The notes below the pieces were generated by a model, which was not told the DNA's origin, did not search any database, and saw only the letters and a program-made list of their open reading frames with translations. This document shows, one piece after another, positions 28,853 to 39,500 of a DNA stretch of 46,638 nt. Numbering within the stretch: the stretch's first letter is position 1; every line of letters starts with the position of its first letter. Origin of the DNA: Nemertoderma westbladi (taxonomy: Eukaryota > Xenacoelomorpha > Nemertodermatida > Nemertodermatidae); the NCBI GenBank assembly GCA_032718475.1, contig JAUCBJ010007353.1:1-46638 (forward strand), written 5' to 3'. The position numbers were made by a program, and so were the translations under genes.

Positions 28853-29077
28853 GTACTGGTACTTTTTATTGGTACCGGTACTTTTACTGGTACTTGTACT
28901 GATACCTGTACTGGTTACTAGTACTTCTACTGATTCTTGTACTGGTATCGGTACTTGTACTGCTACTGGTTATTGTACTCGTTCTGTTACAGGTACTGTA
29001 CTTGTACTGGTACCAGTACTAGAAATTGTATTTGTACTGGTGTACTGGTACTTGTACTGGTGCCGGTACTTGTACTT
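28853..29077. repeat. GTAC-rich microsatellite, 12-bp unit (array 2)
   Basis: The same GGTACTTGTACT family as arrays 1 and 3. It lies between LINE copy 3 (5' end) and LINE copy 2 (3' end). Confidence 0.9.
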
Positions 29078-29882
29078 TCTTTTAACCCATTTACTCATTT
29101 ATTTACTTAAAGTATAAAAACCTTTCAATTTTAAAAAACACATCATACAAATATCATAAAAAACCCATCACCAGCTGACTGTAATTATGGGATAGAAACA
29201 AATTAAAAGTAGTGCAGTAGCATTACCCACCACCATCACAACTACGGTTCTGTGTCCTTGTTTGCCAGACGGATGGATACGTCGGCCACAGAACACTGTA
29301 CCTGGCATTTCGAGGCAGACCTGCAACCCCGAAGACACAGCGCGAAGTTCACTTTTCGCCGTACCCACACCACACACTCCTAATACCGAACATCGCACTT
29401 ATCAGCCAGCTTCAGGGCAAGTCTCTTGAAAAACTGGCGAGCAGTTGGCGCCATCCCACCAAATGTTGAAAATATGAGGGGAGTTAAAGTTGAGTGTTCA
29501 ACTTCCCTGATTCTCTCCTCATACTTCAGAATCTTCCGATTCTCGTGATGGCGATGTGCCGATTCTAATGTCATAGCGGCATTTGTTGCTGCCAGCGGGT
29601 TGAATATGGATACGTCGATCAACGACCGCTGGAATCGGTTACCCCAGAAGCCGCTCGTCGACACATCCAGTCTCGCCTGCTGGTCCGTGGACGTTGTACG
29701 ATGCGAGAAAGTTTCGCCGGATAATGTCTGTAGCAGCGGTTTGACAGCGACGTTGTAGGCGACCTCAGTCTGCAAGTTGGCAACCAAATTGTGAATCTCG
29801 TTGTGCCTGATGGAGGGAAATCCCCCAGTGGGACACAAACGGTCGTGGGAAGCAGAAAATCGCGACCCACAGGCACAACGAG
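29078..29882 (-). pseudogene. 5'-truncated LINE copy 2, C-terminal nuclease-like region
   Basis: Starting right at the microsatellite, the minus strand reads SRCACGSRFSASHDR, LCPTGGFPSIRHNEIHN, DQQARLDVSTSGFWGN, LIDVSIFNPLAATNAAM, YEERIREVEHS, TPLIFSTFGGMAP and RLALKLADKC (to about 29380), then loses frame to about 29170. The CxC...H...C, RHN and RLDV...DVS motifs fit a zinc finger plus restriction-like nuclease as in R2-type LINEs. The 3' end lies in array 2. Confidence 0.85.
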
Positions 29883-29908
29883 ACTGGTACCAGTACTTGT
29901 ACTCATAC
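29883..29908. repeat. GTAC-rich microsatellite (array 3, short)
   Basis: ACTGGTACCAGTACTTGTAC, in the same family as arrays 1 and 2. It lies between the 5' end of copy 2 and the poly(A) tail of copy 1. Confidence 0.85.
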
Positions 29909-32241
29909 TTTTTTTTTTTTTTTTTTTAATAACGAAAATAATCCATTAACATTATAAATACGTAGCCTAATGCAAGAGTAGAATCCGTCACCAAGCAACA
30001 GTACCGCACTTTGTACAGTTAGGCCTACTGCAGTACTGTTTGAATCAAGCTGCCCACTGTTTATGATTGAACCGGAATTGCGGTTGCTGTGTCAGCATTT
30101 GACAGCGTGATGGAGGTTTCCGCAATTTCGTGGTGAACCGGACGTCTGCTTGAGGAGCGGGACCCACAAAGGCACATTAGAGAAGATCTCAGAAGAGAGA
30201 AACTCAGTTGCCTCCGCATCCATGACACACATTCCGGGTAGCTGATTCCACGTTTGTCCGCAATCTTTAGGGACAACTGCTTCACGAACTGCTGTGTTGT
30301 CGGCGCCATCCCTCCAAATGCAGAGAAAATGAGGGGGAGGGGTGTAAAAGTCGATAAGTCGACTTCACGGATACGCTCCTCATATTCTAGCTGCTTCCAT
30401 CGCTCGTGGTATTGATGGGCTTCCTCTAACTTCATTGCTGCATTGGTTTCTGCCAGTGGATTAAATACGGAAACATCGATATAAGTTTTCTGATAGCAAC
30501 TACACCAAAACCCCGATACCGATACGTCGAGTCTGGACTGCTGATCTGTTGTTGTATAATGGTAGTTGAACGTTTCTCCCGTTAGCGTTTGCAATAACGG
30601 TTCGACCGCTATGTTGTGGGCCACCTCAGAAAGCGCGTTGGCAATGAAATCCCTAATCTCGTTGTGCCGTATTGAAGGATATCCTCCAGTGGGGCACGAA
30701 AAGACGTGTGTTGCAGAAAATTGCACATCACAGACACAACGAGAGGGGAGAGATTTCGGTTGCCACCCATACCGGAGACACACTGCATCCCGGAACTCTT
30801 CTTTCAAGAGGTGAGTATGATGTAGGGTTACTGGTTTGCAATTCAGCCAGGCTGACGCACCTTTTTCTGTTACAAGCTCGGATAGGTTCCGTTGGTGTGC
30901 TGGTAGGTTATTATAAACACGTTCTCTCTTTTCTTTCAGACCAACAATTGCTTCACACTTAATCTTATGGGCTTATTAATCTTACCTCCTGCGCCTCCAA
31001 TATCTCCGGCATATCTTCCTCGGCTCCAGCGGTGGTAAACGGTTCACATATAAGACGAGAGTTGGCGTATTGGGATTCAAGGTCAGATGGTAACGGAATT
31101 CCTAGACCACCGAGCCTGGTTGGTAAGGAAAACAAGGAAGGCCGATTGACAAGGCGGCACAGTAAACTATTTACCGTTTTCTCGAGTTTATCCAACTGGT
31201 TCGCTGCCTCCTTAAAAACACGCGCGAGGAAACGCCATCGGCACGACAGCCCGAAACTCAAGCCTGCATACGCGCACTGCGTGTCAACATCCGCTATACG
31301 GCCCAGTCGTGCGAACTCGGCTGCGAATTCCCCCACCCTTTTCTTGATAAACTCCTCTCTAAAGGAGTCCGTTCCTATCACACTGCTGAGAAATTCTGCT
31401 CCTGTGTCGTGATTACGATTTGGGTTCCTGCAAAGACTGCTCTTGCCTCTTCTACCTTCTTAGGTTTAACAATGATGGTACATTTAGTTGGGTTTGGATG
31501 GTACCCATATAACGGTCCTCTGCTGGATACTATGTACCAGAACTTTCTGAGTTCCTCAAAGGTTCCGGCAGCGTTCCCATTATCAGCAAACCATTTCTGG
31601 GTGGTGGTGCAGGCTCCTCCTAACTCCTATATTAATGGCATTAAACCAGTAGCAAACATTGGCATTGCTACTGGGTCGCCCTGGGTTGATCCTTCTTGTG
31701 AGAGAATAGTCTCACCCCCAACAAAGAGGCGGGAAGGTCTAGAATAGCAATTAATTACCATCGTTTCTAAGGATGGACACACTTTCCCGATATTATGAAT
31801 CGCGGCCTCTCTGTTCAGTGCATTAAAGGCATTCGATGCATCTATCTGTAGGACTGCATCACACTCTTCTGAGGCAAAAGCATCACTTATACTGTGTATA
31901 GCATACTCTATGCCAGATTTCTGACCCATACAGAGCTGCTTAGTACCCCCAATAGCCTGTAGATCATCCCCAATACATCGCATTACCGCCTTGCTGATTA
32001 TCCGTCATAGTACCTCCCCAATACCGATAGGACGCACCCCTGGTCACTTATCGAGGGCCAATAAACGTGCCGATAGGAGAGAGGATAGACCCCCTGGCGG
32101 AAGCACCCCTTGCGCCATTTGCTTAGTGGGATTTGCTATTTCATAGCAAAGATCTGTAGAATGAGTGCGGAACTTGGTTGCTATATGTTTCCACCCTTGT
32201 ACATCAAGCCCAGAGGGACCTGCGGCTGCGGCCTTCCCCCT
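29909..32241 (-). pseudogene. LINE copy 1: RT and C-terminal nuclease-like region (R2-like)
   Basis: Reading minus, fragments appear in order. AAAAGPSGLDVQGWKH opens the RT at about 32230. Two in-frame TGA codons flank PGVRPIGIGEVL near 32000. Then come QIDASNAFNALNRE and EGSTQGDPVAMP (31627-31860), a catalytic motif altered to FADN near 31585, AVIGTDSFREEF and GGLGIPLPSD (30965-31381), and an intact 248-codon C-terminal ORF (30061-30807) with CVCDVQFSATH, SCPTGGYPSIRHNEIRDF, RLDVSVSGFW and YIDVSVFNP. Poly(A) (plus 29909-29927) abuts microsatellite array 3. The 5' end is cut by the LTR of the Gypsy element at 32242. It is inactive because of the mutated RT and stops. Confidence 0.85.
30061..30807 (-). 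CDS. Intact C-terminal nuclease-like segment of LINE copy 1 (248 codons)
   Basis: The longest uninterrupted frame of the copy. A Cys/His cluster at about residues 24-38 (CVCDVQFSATHVFSC) is followed by RHNEIRDF, EPLL, DQQSRLDV and IDVSVFNP, then a helical tail with WMRRQLSFSLLRSSLM. The pattern fits a PD-(D/E)XK-type endonuclease fused to RT, as in R2-like elements. The family is recognised from memory of similar invertebrate proteins, and the nuclease role is inferred. In this copy it is cut off from RT by frameshifts, so expression as an enzyme is unlikely. Confidence 0.6.
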   Translation of the reverse strand: MKEEFRDAVCLRYGWQPKSLPSRCVCDVQFSATHVFSCPTGGYPSIRHNEIRDFIANALSEVAHNIAVEPLLQTLTGETFNYHYTTTDQQSRLDVSVSGFWCSCYQKTYIDVSVFNPLAETNAAMKLEEAHQYHERWKQLEYEERIREVDLSTFTPLPLIFSAFGGMAPTTQQFVKQLSLKIADKRGISYPECVSWMRRQLSFSLLRSSLMCLCGSRSSSRRPVHHEIAETSITLSNADTATAIPVQS

Positions 32242-32490
32242 TGTAGTAAAGTAATAATATATCAGCATGTCTGGCTGTATAATATATAAGTGCCAACGTA
32301 CAGAAGTGCAAATGTATCCCGGTAATGCATGCAGTACTGATGCATGCAGTACGGAGATATACCCCAGGCCAAACTATATAATAATACCGTAATACTGCAG
32401 TTCGTGGTGAGTCCTATATATCAGTAGTCCCATGGCCTATGTATATGGGGCGAGCCATATAATATAGTCTGAAGTCCTGATGTCACTACA
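32242..32490 (-). repeat. 3' LTR of the Gypsy element (249 bp)
   Basis: On the minus strand it begins TGTAGTGACATC directly after a polypurine tract and ends TTTACTACA, so the ends are TGTAGT...ACTACA. It contains a TATATTATA-like box, a duplicated TGCATGCAGTAC word (about 32320-32350) and the TGGGGCGAGCCA motif (plus strand, about 32449). It cuts LINE copy 1 at its 5' side. No second LTR was found upstream. Confidence 0.75.
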
Positions 32491-32500
32491 CCCCCCTTCG
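32491..32500 (-). promoter_or_regulatory. Polypurine tract of the Gypsy element
   Basis: CGAAGGGGGG on the minus strand sits immediately before TGTAGTGACA, the start of the 3' LTR, as required for plus-strand priming. Confidence 0.8.
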
Positions 32501-32517
32501 AGCTCATGTGTAGCGAG

Positions 32518-35340
32518 TTATAAACGCACAGGTGGTTTTCTGCGCCTAGAGGGATATCTGCGGGGTTGTGCTGGGCTCGTATGGGCTTGGACCAGCTGGT
32601 GGTCCCATGTGACAGTTTTAGGTGGCCGGGATGAGTCAATGTCTGCCGCGGCCGCTGGTGTATTGGTCAGGAGTTTGGCATCGCCGGAAGACCCTGGGAA
32701 GGAGGTGTCATGGAGTAGGAACCGACGATTCCGGGTGATGGTGCGGCCGGAGGGGGTCCGGACCGTGAGTTTCCGGTGGGGTCCAGTCTCTACAACCGTA
32801 CCCTTGCGGTTCCACCGCTTGGTACGGGGGTCCTGGATGAGGACCGGGTCGCTGACTGCAAGGGGAGGAAGGTTCTGAGCCGCTTTATTGTAGTTGGTGA
32901 CTCGGGCAGCGTGTAACGCTGGGGAGACCTCGTCCAGGCGCCGCCTAGCGGCCTGGTGGTCTGATTTGAAGGCACTATGGTGCGCGGGAATGCGTGTTCG
33001 TAGTGGGTGCCCGTAAAGGATCTGGGACGGCGAGAATCCGCTCTCACGTGGGCTGTTACGGAGGGCCAGGAGACCCTCAGTGAAAGCTGCCGAATTTGGG
33101 GACCCTCCCGTTTTGCTGAGGAGGCCTTTGAGGGCCTTTACCGTGGCCTCAGCATGACCATTATCCTGGGGGTATTCCGCAGATGAGGTAACCGGGGTAA
33201 CGCCCCACTCACGTAGGAAGTCGGTAGTTGTGGCGGCTGTGAGTGGTGTTCCGCCGTCTGAGCGGAGCCGGGTAGGGATGCCGTATCGAATAAACCACTG
33301 GCGGAGGGCGTTGGTGGTTTGAATGGCATTTGGAGGACTTGGGAAGGTATATAGCTCCGGCCAGCCACTGTAGTGGTCCGCCATAGCGAGGAAGTGGCGA
33401 CCATTGAGGGAGAAGAAGTCTGCAGAGACGTCCTCGAACACGCTGCTGGGTGGGGGTTCCTCCAGGAATGGTTCTTTGGGCGGGGTCGCCCGGTGACGTA
33501 AACAGGATGGGCAGCTGGCCACTGATGTCCTGACGTCATTGGTGAGCCCGTGCCAGTAGACGCACTGCCGGGCTCGTCGCAGCGATTTATCAACGCCTTG
33601 GTGAGGAGAATGGAGGCGTTCCAGAGTAGTCTGGCGTGCTGCTGTGGGGATAATAAGACGCTGGCCGTAGAGAACTAGGTCACCGTCTGTGGTGAGTGAC
33701 TCTCGAATCGACCAATAAATGCCCACTGCGGGGTCATTACTTGAAGTGGGGGGGAAACCGGTCTGAACCGCGGTGTGGAGAGCCACATAGTGTGGGTCCT
33801 CCCTGGCAACCACTGAAAGTTCTGCGAGGACAGGGTCCTCCAGATGGTCGTCCCCGGCGATGGAGGAGACGGTACCGAGAGTGACGGTGCGGAGGTGGAA
33901 AGCGGTTTCACCATCTTCCACAAGGTCCGCAGTGGTGGGCTGGTCCACGGGGGAACGTGACAGCGCATCGGGAATGGCATGGTCCTTGCCGCGGCACCAC
34001 GTGGTGGTGAAAATGTAGGGGGCGAGTTTCGACTTTAGCCATTGTATGCGGGAGTTGTCGACGTCGCTGTAACCTTTGGTGTTAAGAATGCTCACCAATG
34101 GCTGGTGGTCGGTGACCAGCTGAAAGTGTGGGAGCCCGAGGAGGAAAGTGCGGCATTTGGTAACCGCCCAGACAACGGCCAAGAGTTCGAGTTCGATTGT
34201 GGCGTACCGTGACTCGGTGTCGCTTGTGAAGCGGGATCCGCATTCGATAAGTTTCCACTCGGTATCGTGGAGTTGTAGGAGCGCGTAGCCCAGTCCTTTG
34301 AGGCGGGAAGCGTCCGTAACAAGGCGAGTTTCGTGTGATGTGTCGAATGGAGCCAGGACTGGAGGCGAAGTGAGAGCATTTTTGGTCGCGACAAATGCTC
34401 GTTCATGGTCGCTGGTCCATATGTATTGAGATTTAATGCTGAGGAGTGGTCGGAGTGGGAGTATTGACTCGGCAATGGATGCGGAGAACAGAGCCAATTG
34501 CTCCACAAGGCCCACAAAGCTCCGCAGGTCAGTGAGATTTTCCGGTCGTGGAAAGCAGGCGATGGCCTTGAGTTTGTTCGGATCAGCACGGATGCCGTCG
34601 GCCCCAACTAGGAAGCAACCGAACTTGACTTCGTGTTGAGCGAGTTGCACTTTAGCGGGGTGTAGACAGATACCGCTGGTCCGGCATCGCTTGATGAATC
34701 GTTGGATACTATTGAGGTGTTCCTCCAGTGTATTGTCAAATAGAAGAACGTCGTCAACTATTTTAACCATCCGCGGAAGTCCTAGGAGCGCGTCGTTGCC
34801 CCGGCGGTTGAACTCGTCCCCGGAGGAGATTAGGCCCATTACACTGCGGAGGTGTTTATACCGGCCCCATGGAGTGAGGAATGTGGTGAGCGCCTGGGAT
34901 TCCTCGTCCAAGGGCACCTGCCAATATCCGTGGGCGGCATCGAAAACGGAGAAATATCGCGCAGTACTGGCGACCTCCGCGACAGCAATTCGTGGATTTG
35001 GCGTCGGGTAAAATGGTCGCTTTACCTGGGAGTTCAGGTGGCGGAGGTCCACGCACAACCGTAATTTCCCGCTAGGTTTCCGTGCGACTGTTAGCGGGTG
35101 AGCCCAATCGGTGGGTTCATCCACCCGCTGGATGACTTTCCGGCGTTCGAGGTCGTCCAGTAGAACCTTAACCTCGTTTCGGAGTGCGAAAGGGATCGGT
35201 CGGACGCCGTTAACGTGGTAAGGTGTGGCGCCATCCTTGAGATCGATGTGCATAGGGGGTCCGGGGATAGTGGAGAGAGGGACGGCCTCGTCGTCGAACA
35301 CATCCGCAAACTTCTCAAGGAGTATGGTTGGGTTTAGCAC
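32518..35340 (-). CDS. Gypsy Pol polyprotein: reverse transcriptase, RNase H, integrase (940 codons)
   Basis: Uninterrupted. RT carries FDAAHGYWQVPL (about residue 130) and IVDDVLLF (about 197-204) as its catalytic aspartates. RNase H carries TDASRLKGLGYAL (about 340), ELELLAVVWA and TDHQPL (about 410). Integrase has an HHCC zinc domain (HSPHQGVDKS, CPSCLRH, about 577-615) and a D,D-35-E core (VSADFFS about 640, RSDGG about 695, GHAEATVK about 731). A basic C-terminal tail rich in Pro/Arg follows. The ATG is internal to the original polyprotein, because the frame is open upstream to a stop near 35420. All catalytic residues appear present, so the enzyme could be active, but the element lacks Gag and a 5' LTR. 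Confidence 0.9.
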   Translation of the reverse strand: MLNPTILLEKFADVFDDEAVPLSTIPGPPMHIDLKDGATPYHVNGVRPIPFALRNEVKVLLDDLERRKVIQRVDEPTDWAHPLTVARKPSGKLRLCVDLRHLNSQVKRPFYPTPNPRIAVAEVASTARYFSVFDAAHGYWQVPLDEESQALTTFLTPWGRYKHLRSVMGLISSGDEFNRRGNDALLGLPRMVKIVDDVLLFDNTLEEHLNSIQRFIKRCRTSGICLHPAKVQLAQHEVKFGCFLVGADGIRADPNKLKAIACFPRPENLTDLRSFVGLVEQLALFSASIAESILPLRPLLSIKSQYIWTSDHERAFVATKNALTSPPVLAPFDTSHETRLVTDASRLKGLGYALLQLHDTEWKLIECGSRFTSDTESRYATIELELLAVVWAVTKCRTFLLGLPHFQLVTDHQPLVSILNTKGYSDVDNSRIQWLKSKLAPYIFTTTWCRGKDHAIPDALSRSPVDQPTTADLVEDGETAFHLRTVTLGTVSSIAGDDHLEDPVLAELSVVAREDPHYVALHTAVQTGFPPTSSNDPAVGIYWSIRESLTTDGDLVLYGQRLIIPTAARQTTLERLHSPHQGVDKSLRRARQCVYWHGLTNDVRTSVASCPSCLRHRATPPKEPFLEEPPPSSVFEDVSADFFSLNGRHFLAMADHYSGWPELYTFPSPPNAIQTTNALRQWFIRYGIPTRLRSDGGTPLTAATTTDFLREWGVTPVTSSAEYPQDNGHAEATVKALKGLLSKTGGSPNSAAFTEGLLALRNSPRESGFSPSQILYGHPLRTRIPAHHSAFKSDHQAARRRLDEVSPALHAARVTNYNKAAQNLPPLAVSDPVLIQDPRTKRWNRKGTVVETGPHRKLTVRTPSGRTITRNRRFLLHDTSFPGSSGDAKLLTNTPAAAADIDSSRPPKTVTWDHQLVQAHTSPAQPRRYPSRRRKPPVRL

Positions 35341-35433
35341 CTGTCCGGATTGTGGTGCATGTGGAGTGGTGGTGGCTGGTTTGGCAGCCTGGATGTGGGA
35401 CGCTAAGTTCCATCTGGCGGAATGATTGTGACC

Positions 35434-35664
35434 TCACGAGTTCGGTGTAGGAAAGTTGGACGGGAGAATCCCTAAGTCCATGCACACCGCCTTACTGAGG
35501 ATTAATCCTTCAGTTTCTGGGGAGATTACGATTTCCGTCGTTGTTCGTGATTCTCCGCATTTGATAGTGGCCGGGTACCGGCCTCTTGTTTGGATGGGCA
35601 GTCCATCTGCTGCCACCAAATCTAGGTCCGAGGAGGGAAGCAGAGATGTGTCGAGGCCCCCCAA
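35434..35664 (-). pseudogene. Gypsy protease remnant
   Basis: The minus strand gives SLLPSSDLDLVAADGLPIQT, GRYPATIKCG, TEIVISPETEGLILSK and MDLGILPSNFP. This resembles the distal half of a retropepsin, after the active-site DTG, which is missing. A stop separates it from the Pol ORF. It marks the 5' break of the element. Confidence 0.6.
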
Positions 35665-35690
35665 CTCGTGATAAAGATCCTCGTTGAGGA

Positions 35691-36470
35691 TTGAAGCAGA
35701 TCGCGATTATGACACTGAAATCTATATAGTACGTTGTTGACTAGTAGACATTGCTGCCTGGGGGCTTCCCGGGGGAGGAATCCAAGCCAAGACTATTTAT
35801 TACAAATAACTATGTCAGTCAACAGTAAGTAAACTAAACAATTGTCTAAACTGTAAGGCGTGATGCTAGCTTACTTTGTGGCTCGTCCCACATAATAAGA
35901 AATTAAACTTTGCTACCACTAACAAAAATATAATATGAAGCAAATAATTTCATTATCAAGCACGTTTACAAGATATAAGATTACCGAATATTTACAAGTA
36001 AAGGGCCTGGCGGCCCGATAAGGAACAGACCTTTTTTATGAATGAAAATGAAAATGACACTATATTACGGGTCGTGGTTTATTATGCTTCGATGTATAGA
36101 ACTAATTATGTAAAAATACAATAATAATTCATACAATAATTACTAAGAAATTCTATCTATTATTATTTGCTTAATTCTAGAACAAAATCAACCTGCGAAA
36201 GTGACGACCTCGTTTTGGAATTTCGAAACCATGCTGGTCTGATGCGCAATATCGAGTTAAGTTAATAAATTGATAATTTAGTATATTTACTTTTTATATG
36301 CACCCAGTAATAATAATTCCTTTTGAATGTATTTGAATACAAATTATTCTAGAAAAATTTCCTCAAAAAGTATGAAGTCTTGGCATTGGTGACTCGAAAT
36401 TAAGCTAGTGAGATTCAGGATATTGCGTTTAATATAAAAATAAAAAAACCCCATCAAATTCCGTAAAGGC
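35691..36470. other. Gene-free AT-rich stretch
   Basis: No coding sequence. At 35874-35888 (minus GTGGGACGAGCCAC) there is a copy of the GGCGAGCC hairpin motif whose surroundings also match 1725-1757. Short repeated GAATGAAAATGAAAATG lies near 36040. A phrase near 36445 (CCCCATCAAATTCC) resembles one near 40750. Confidence 0.5.
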
Positions 36471-36542
36471 CTGTTTACACGTGGCAACTTTTAGAGCAAC
36501 TTTCTCGGCAACTAGCAACTTTTTTTGGAGCAACTTAATTTA
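36471..36542. mobile_element. Left end of TIR element with GCAACTT repeats
   Basis: It begins GGCCTGTTTACACGTGGCAA, followed by several GCAACTTT words. It is the inverted partner of the right end at 40565-40620. The element is split by the LINE at 36543-40296. Confidence 0.8.
36532..36542. repeat. LINE target duplication AACTTAATTTA (left copy)
   Basis: Eleven bases repeated exactly at 40297-40307, flanking the LINE insertion. Confidence 0.85.
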
Positions 36543-39500
36543 CTACTACTAGGATCGGCATGCTGCATTGCAGCTGCATTTTTAAGAATGCTGTGCCGGC
36601 TTGTCAACAAAATTGCACCGCCACAACTCCCTATCACCCATGACATTTGCTAGATCATCCGCATCTTTAAGGCCAGTGTCCTTTAAGATGCGTCTCAAGA
36701 AAGTCATGGGCTGTCCACCATGCTTATTCACTCCTTGAGGCTGCCAAAGTACAAGATTATGCACTGGCTGGTCCTCACGGCGAAAGCAATGTCCTGCAAA
36801 GCGGAGGCGATTTTGTTCTAGTGTCAAGCTTGGGGGAACCAATGAGACACCTCCAATTTTATATAGTGTCTGGTTGGAGATGTGTGCATTGTACTTGACA
36901 CAATGTACCCGGCGTAGCATTCTTGTGAATGTGCCATCCAGAGATTTGGTGTCCTCAGCAGTTAGAGCCCAGCATGGACTCCCATAGAGGAGTACTGGAA
37001 CTACTGCTGCTCTAAATAATCGGACCTTAAGTTTCCGATTAATTCTAGGTGACTTCCAAATCCTGGAAAGCCTATTCAAGGCTACCCATGCCTTTCCCTT
37101 ACGCACTCGAAGGTCCTCACCTGACTTCCGGATCCACGATCCCAGGTAACAGAAGTCGTCCACATGCTCAAGCATACCATCCTTTGAGCTTATGCTCATC
37201 CGATCAGAGACTTGCTGAGGACTTTCAAAGTTAACTGTCAGAATTGTGGTCTTTCTGGAGTTAATAAAAAGACCAACACTAGAAGCAGCATGTTCTAATG
37301 AGCTGAGGAGCCGCTGGGCTCCCTCTAATGATTCTGAGAGTACTCCTAAGTCATCAGCAAAGTCTAGATCAGTTAGGTACTTGGCAGGATTTCCTCGACT
37401 TCTGGAGCCAGTAGGTGAAGATATCATCACCCCATCATCATTATGATGATCTAAGGACATGCGTAGAACATAGTCAACCACAATAATGAACAAGAATGGT
37501 GCAAGTGTGTCTCCTTGGAGGACGCCCCATAACACTTCAAATGGTTCTGTGTCACCGTCAACAGTAGACACAAATGTTGTCGAACCATCGTATACTGATC
37601 TGATTGCTGCAATAATTTCATCAGGAATCCCATATAATGAAAGTATGCTGAACATACGTGAGCGAGAGACTGAATCAAAGGCCTTGAAGAAGTCAACAAA
37701 GATAACAGCCAGATGCCTGTCTTTCTTTTTTGATAACTCTTCAATTATCCTTCTAAGTGCCAAAATGGGCTCCATGGTCCCACGACCTTTACGGAACCCA
37801 TTCTGATTTCCACGTAGCAGTCTCTCAATGGGATCCCTGATGCGATTTAATAGAATTCTATTGTATAGTTTTGCAGCAATCGAGATCAATGAGATTCCCC
37901 GAAAAGAACCATAGAGTGTTAGGTTGCCCTTCTTGGGAACTGGCACCAACTTATTTGTTTTCATTTCTTGTGGGACTCTTGTTGTACGGTACATGTCTAC
38001 TATGATGGGATAGATGAGCTTTAAACACTCAGGTATTTTAAAGACCTCAGGGGGAACACCATCTACTCCACTGGCACGATTGGTCTTAATGCTCTTTGCA
38101 GCAGCCTTCACTTCTGCAAAGGAGATATCGCCAATGGGAATATCTGGGAGTACAGACTCAGACACTTTTACTTCTATAAAGTTATCAGGCAATACCCTGT
38201 CATTATTGAGGAGCTTTTCAAAGTGGGCTTTCCAACCATTGAGGCGATCGGCTGGTGATTCAGCCTTAACCTTGGTGGTTGGTTGGCTTTTCCGCCCAGT
38301 AAGCAGATTGATCGATTTCCATGCCTGGGATGATTGCCTGCTGTCGTCAGCATCATTGATGGCATCAACCTGTTGGTTTATTAGCTCCTGTAGATTAACA
38401 GAGTACTGCCTGTTCAGGGACCTAGATGCAGCTTTAACTGCATTCTTGGCCGCTGTAGTCTGTTTGAGTCGGGACTCTTTCTGCGCCTTAAGAAGGTCAT
38501 TTCGGCACTTCTGAATTTTGTTGTCAGTCCAGGGGGCCCTTTTCCTGTTTCGAGGGTATACAGGAACTGTTTCTGCAGCTGCTAACTTAACTGCTTCTGT
38601 AAAGGCAGTATAGCCCTCACAGTGATCTGCCGCCTCAGAGGCAAGAGCCTCATACCTGTTGCTCAGCTGTAGTGTGAAGCTGGATCTCACACTTGGCTGT
38701 TGCAACAGAGAGGACCAGTCATGCCGTGGCAAGGCAGATTTCGTTGTTCTGCTAGCACGCAGACTAAGTCTTACCTTGGCCACAATAAGGCGGTGATCAC
38801 TGGAGAAGGGTCGAAGTGTAAATGCATTACAGTCTTGTATAGAGCTCCTGTATTTCCTACGAAACAGAATATGGTCTATCTGGGACTTGTGACCACTGGG
38901 TCCACTATGAGTCCATAGCTTTCCAGTTCGCTTCTTGAACTGGGTTCCAGCCGAAAACAATCCATTTCCAGAGATAAAATCCTGAAGATGGACAGAATTT
39001 CGGTTAACACTATTGCTATAGACCCAGGGCGATGTAGGTGATTGATGCAGACTTGCATTAAAGTCTCCCAGGAATGTTAAGAATGCATGCTGATCCACTC
39101 CATCAGTTGCTGCTTGTAGATTGTGGTAGAAATTTTCCACCTCCTCTACAGGGGCAACACTAGTTGGAGAGTAGCACACAATCAGAACCACCTTAGGAAA
39201 CTTCTTAGCCAGTCTTCCAGAACATGAGAAGTGGCAACGGATGATGCGGTTAGAGATTTGGTCTATTTTGTCCAATGCTGCATGTGCAGTTGGATTCATC
39301 AATAGACCAATTCCACCATTGCCACTATCATCTGCTGATGCGAGGGCGAGTCGCCAACCGCCCCCCATGTCCTTAATCAGAACCTCATCAGTCTGTCCAG
39401 TCTGCATTCGGTGCTCTTGAACACCCACTGCGCTAAGAGAAAGCTTATCTGCCAAGGCAGTCAGCTCACCTTGTCGCATTGGGGACCCGAGTGTTAGGGT

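Larger units (their letters stand above)
32242..35690 (-). mobile_element. Gypsy-type LTR retrotransposon, 5'-truncated
   Basis: Minus orientation. It keeps the end of the protease, an intact RT-RNase H-integrase frame (32518-35340), a polypurine tract and the 3' LTR. Gag, the DTG part of the protease, the primer-binding site and the 5' LTR are missing, with the break near 35665-35690. Its right part has a higher G+C content than the neighbouring DNA. Confidence 0.85.

Noticed and set aside
27601-29117. ORFs with Val/Gln/Pro or Thr/Gly/Ser repeats
   Set aside because: They are translations of the GTAC-rich microsatellite.
32690-34639. Secondary ORFs within the Gypsy Pol region
   Set aside because: They overlap the 940-codon frame in other frames, and the main frame contains all the enzyme motifs.
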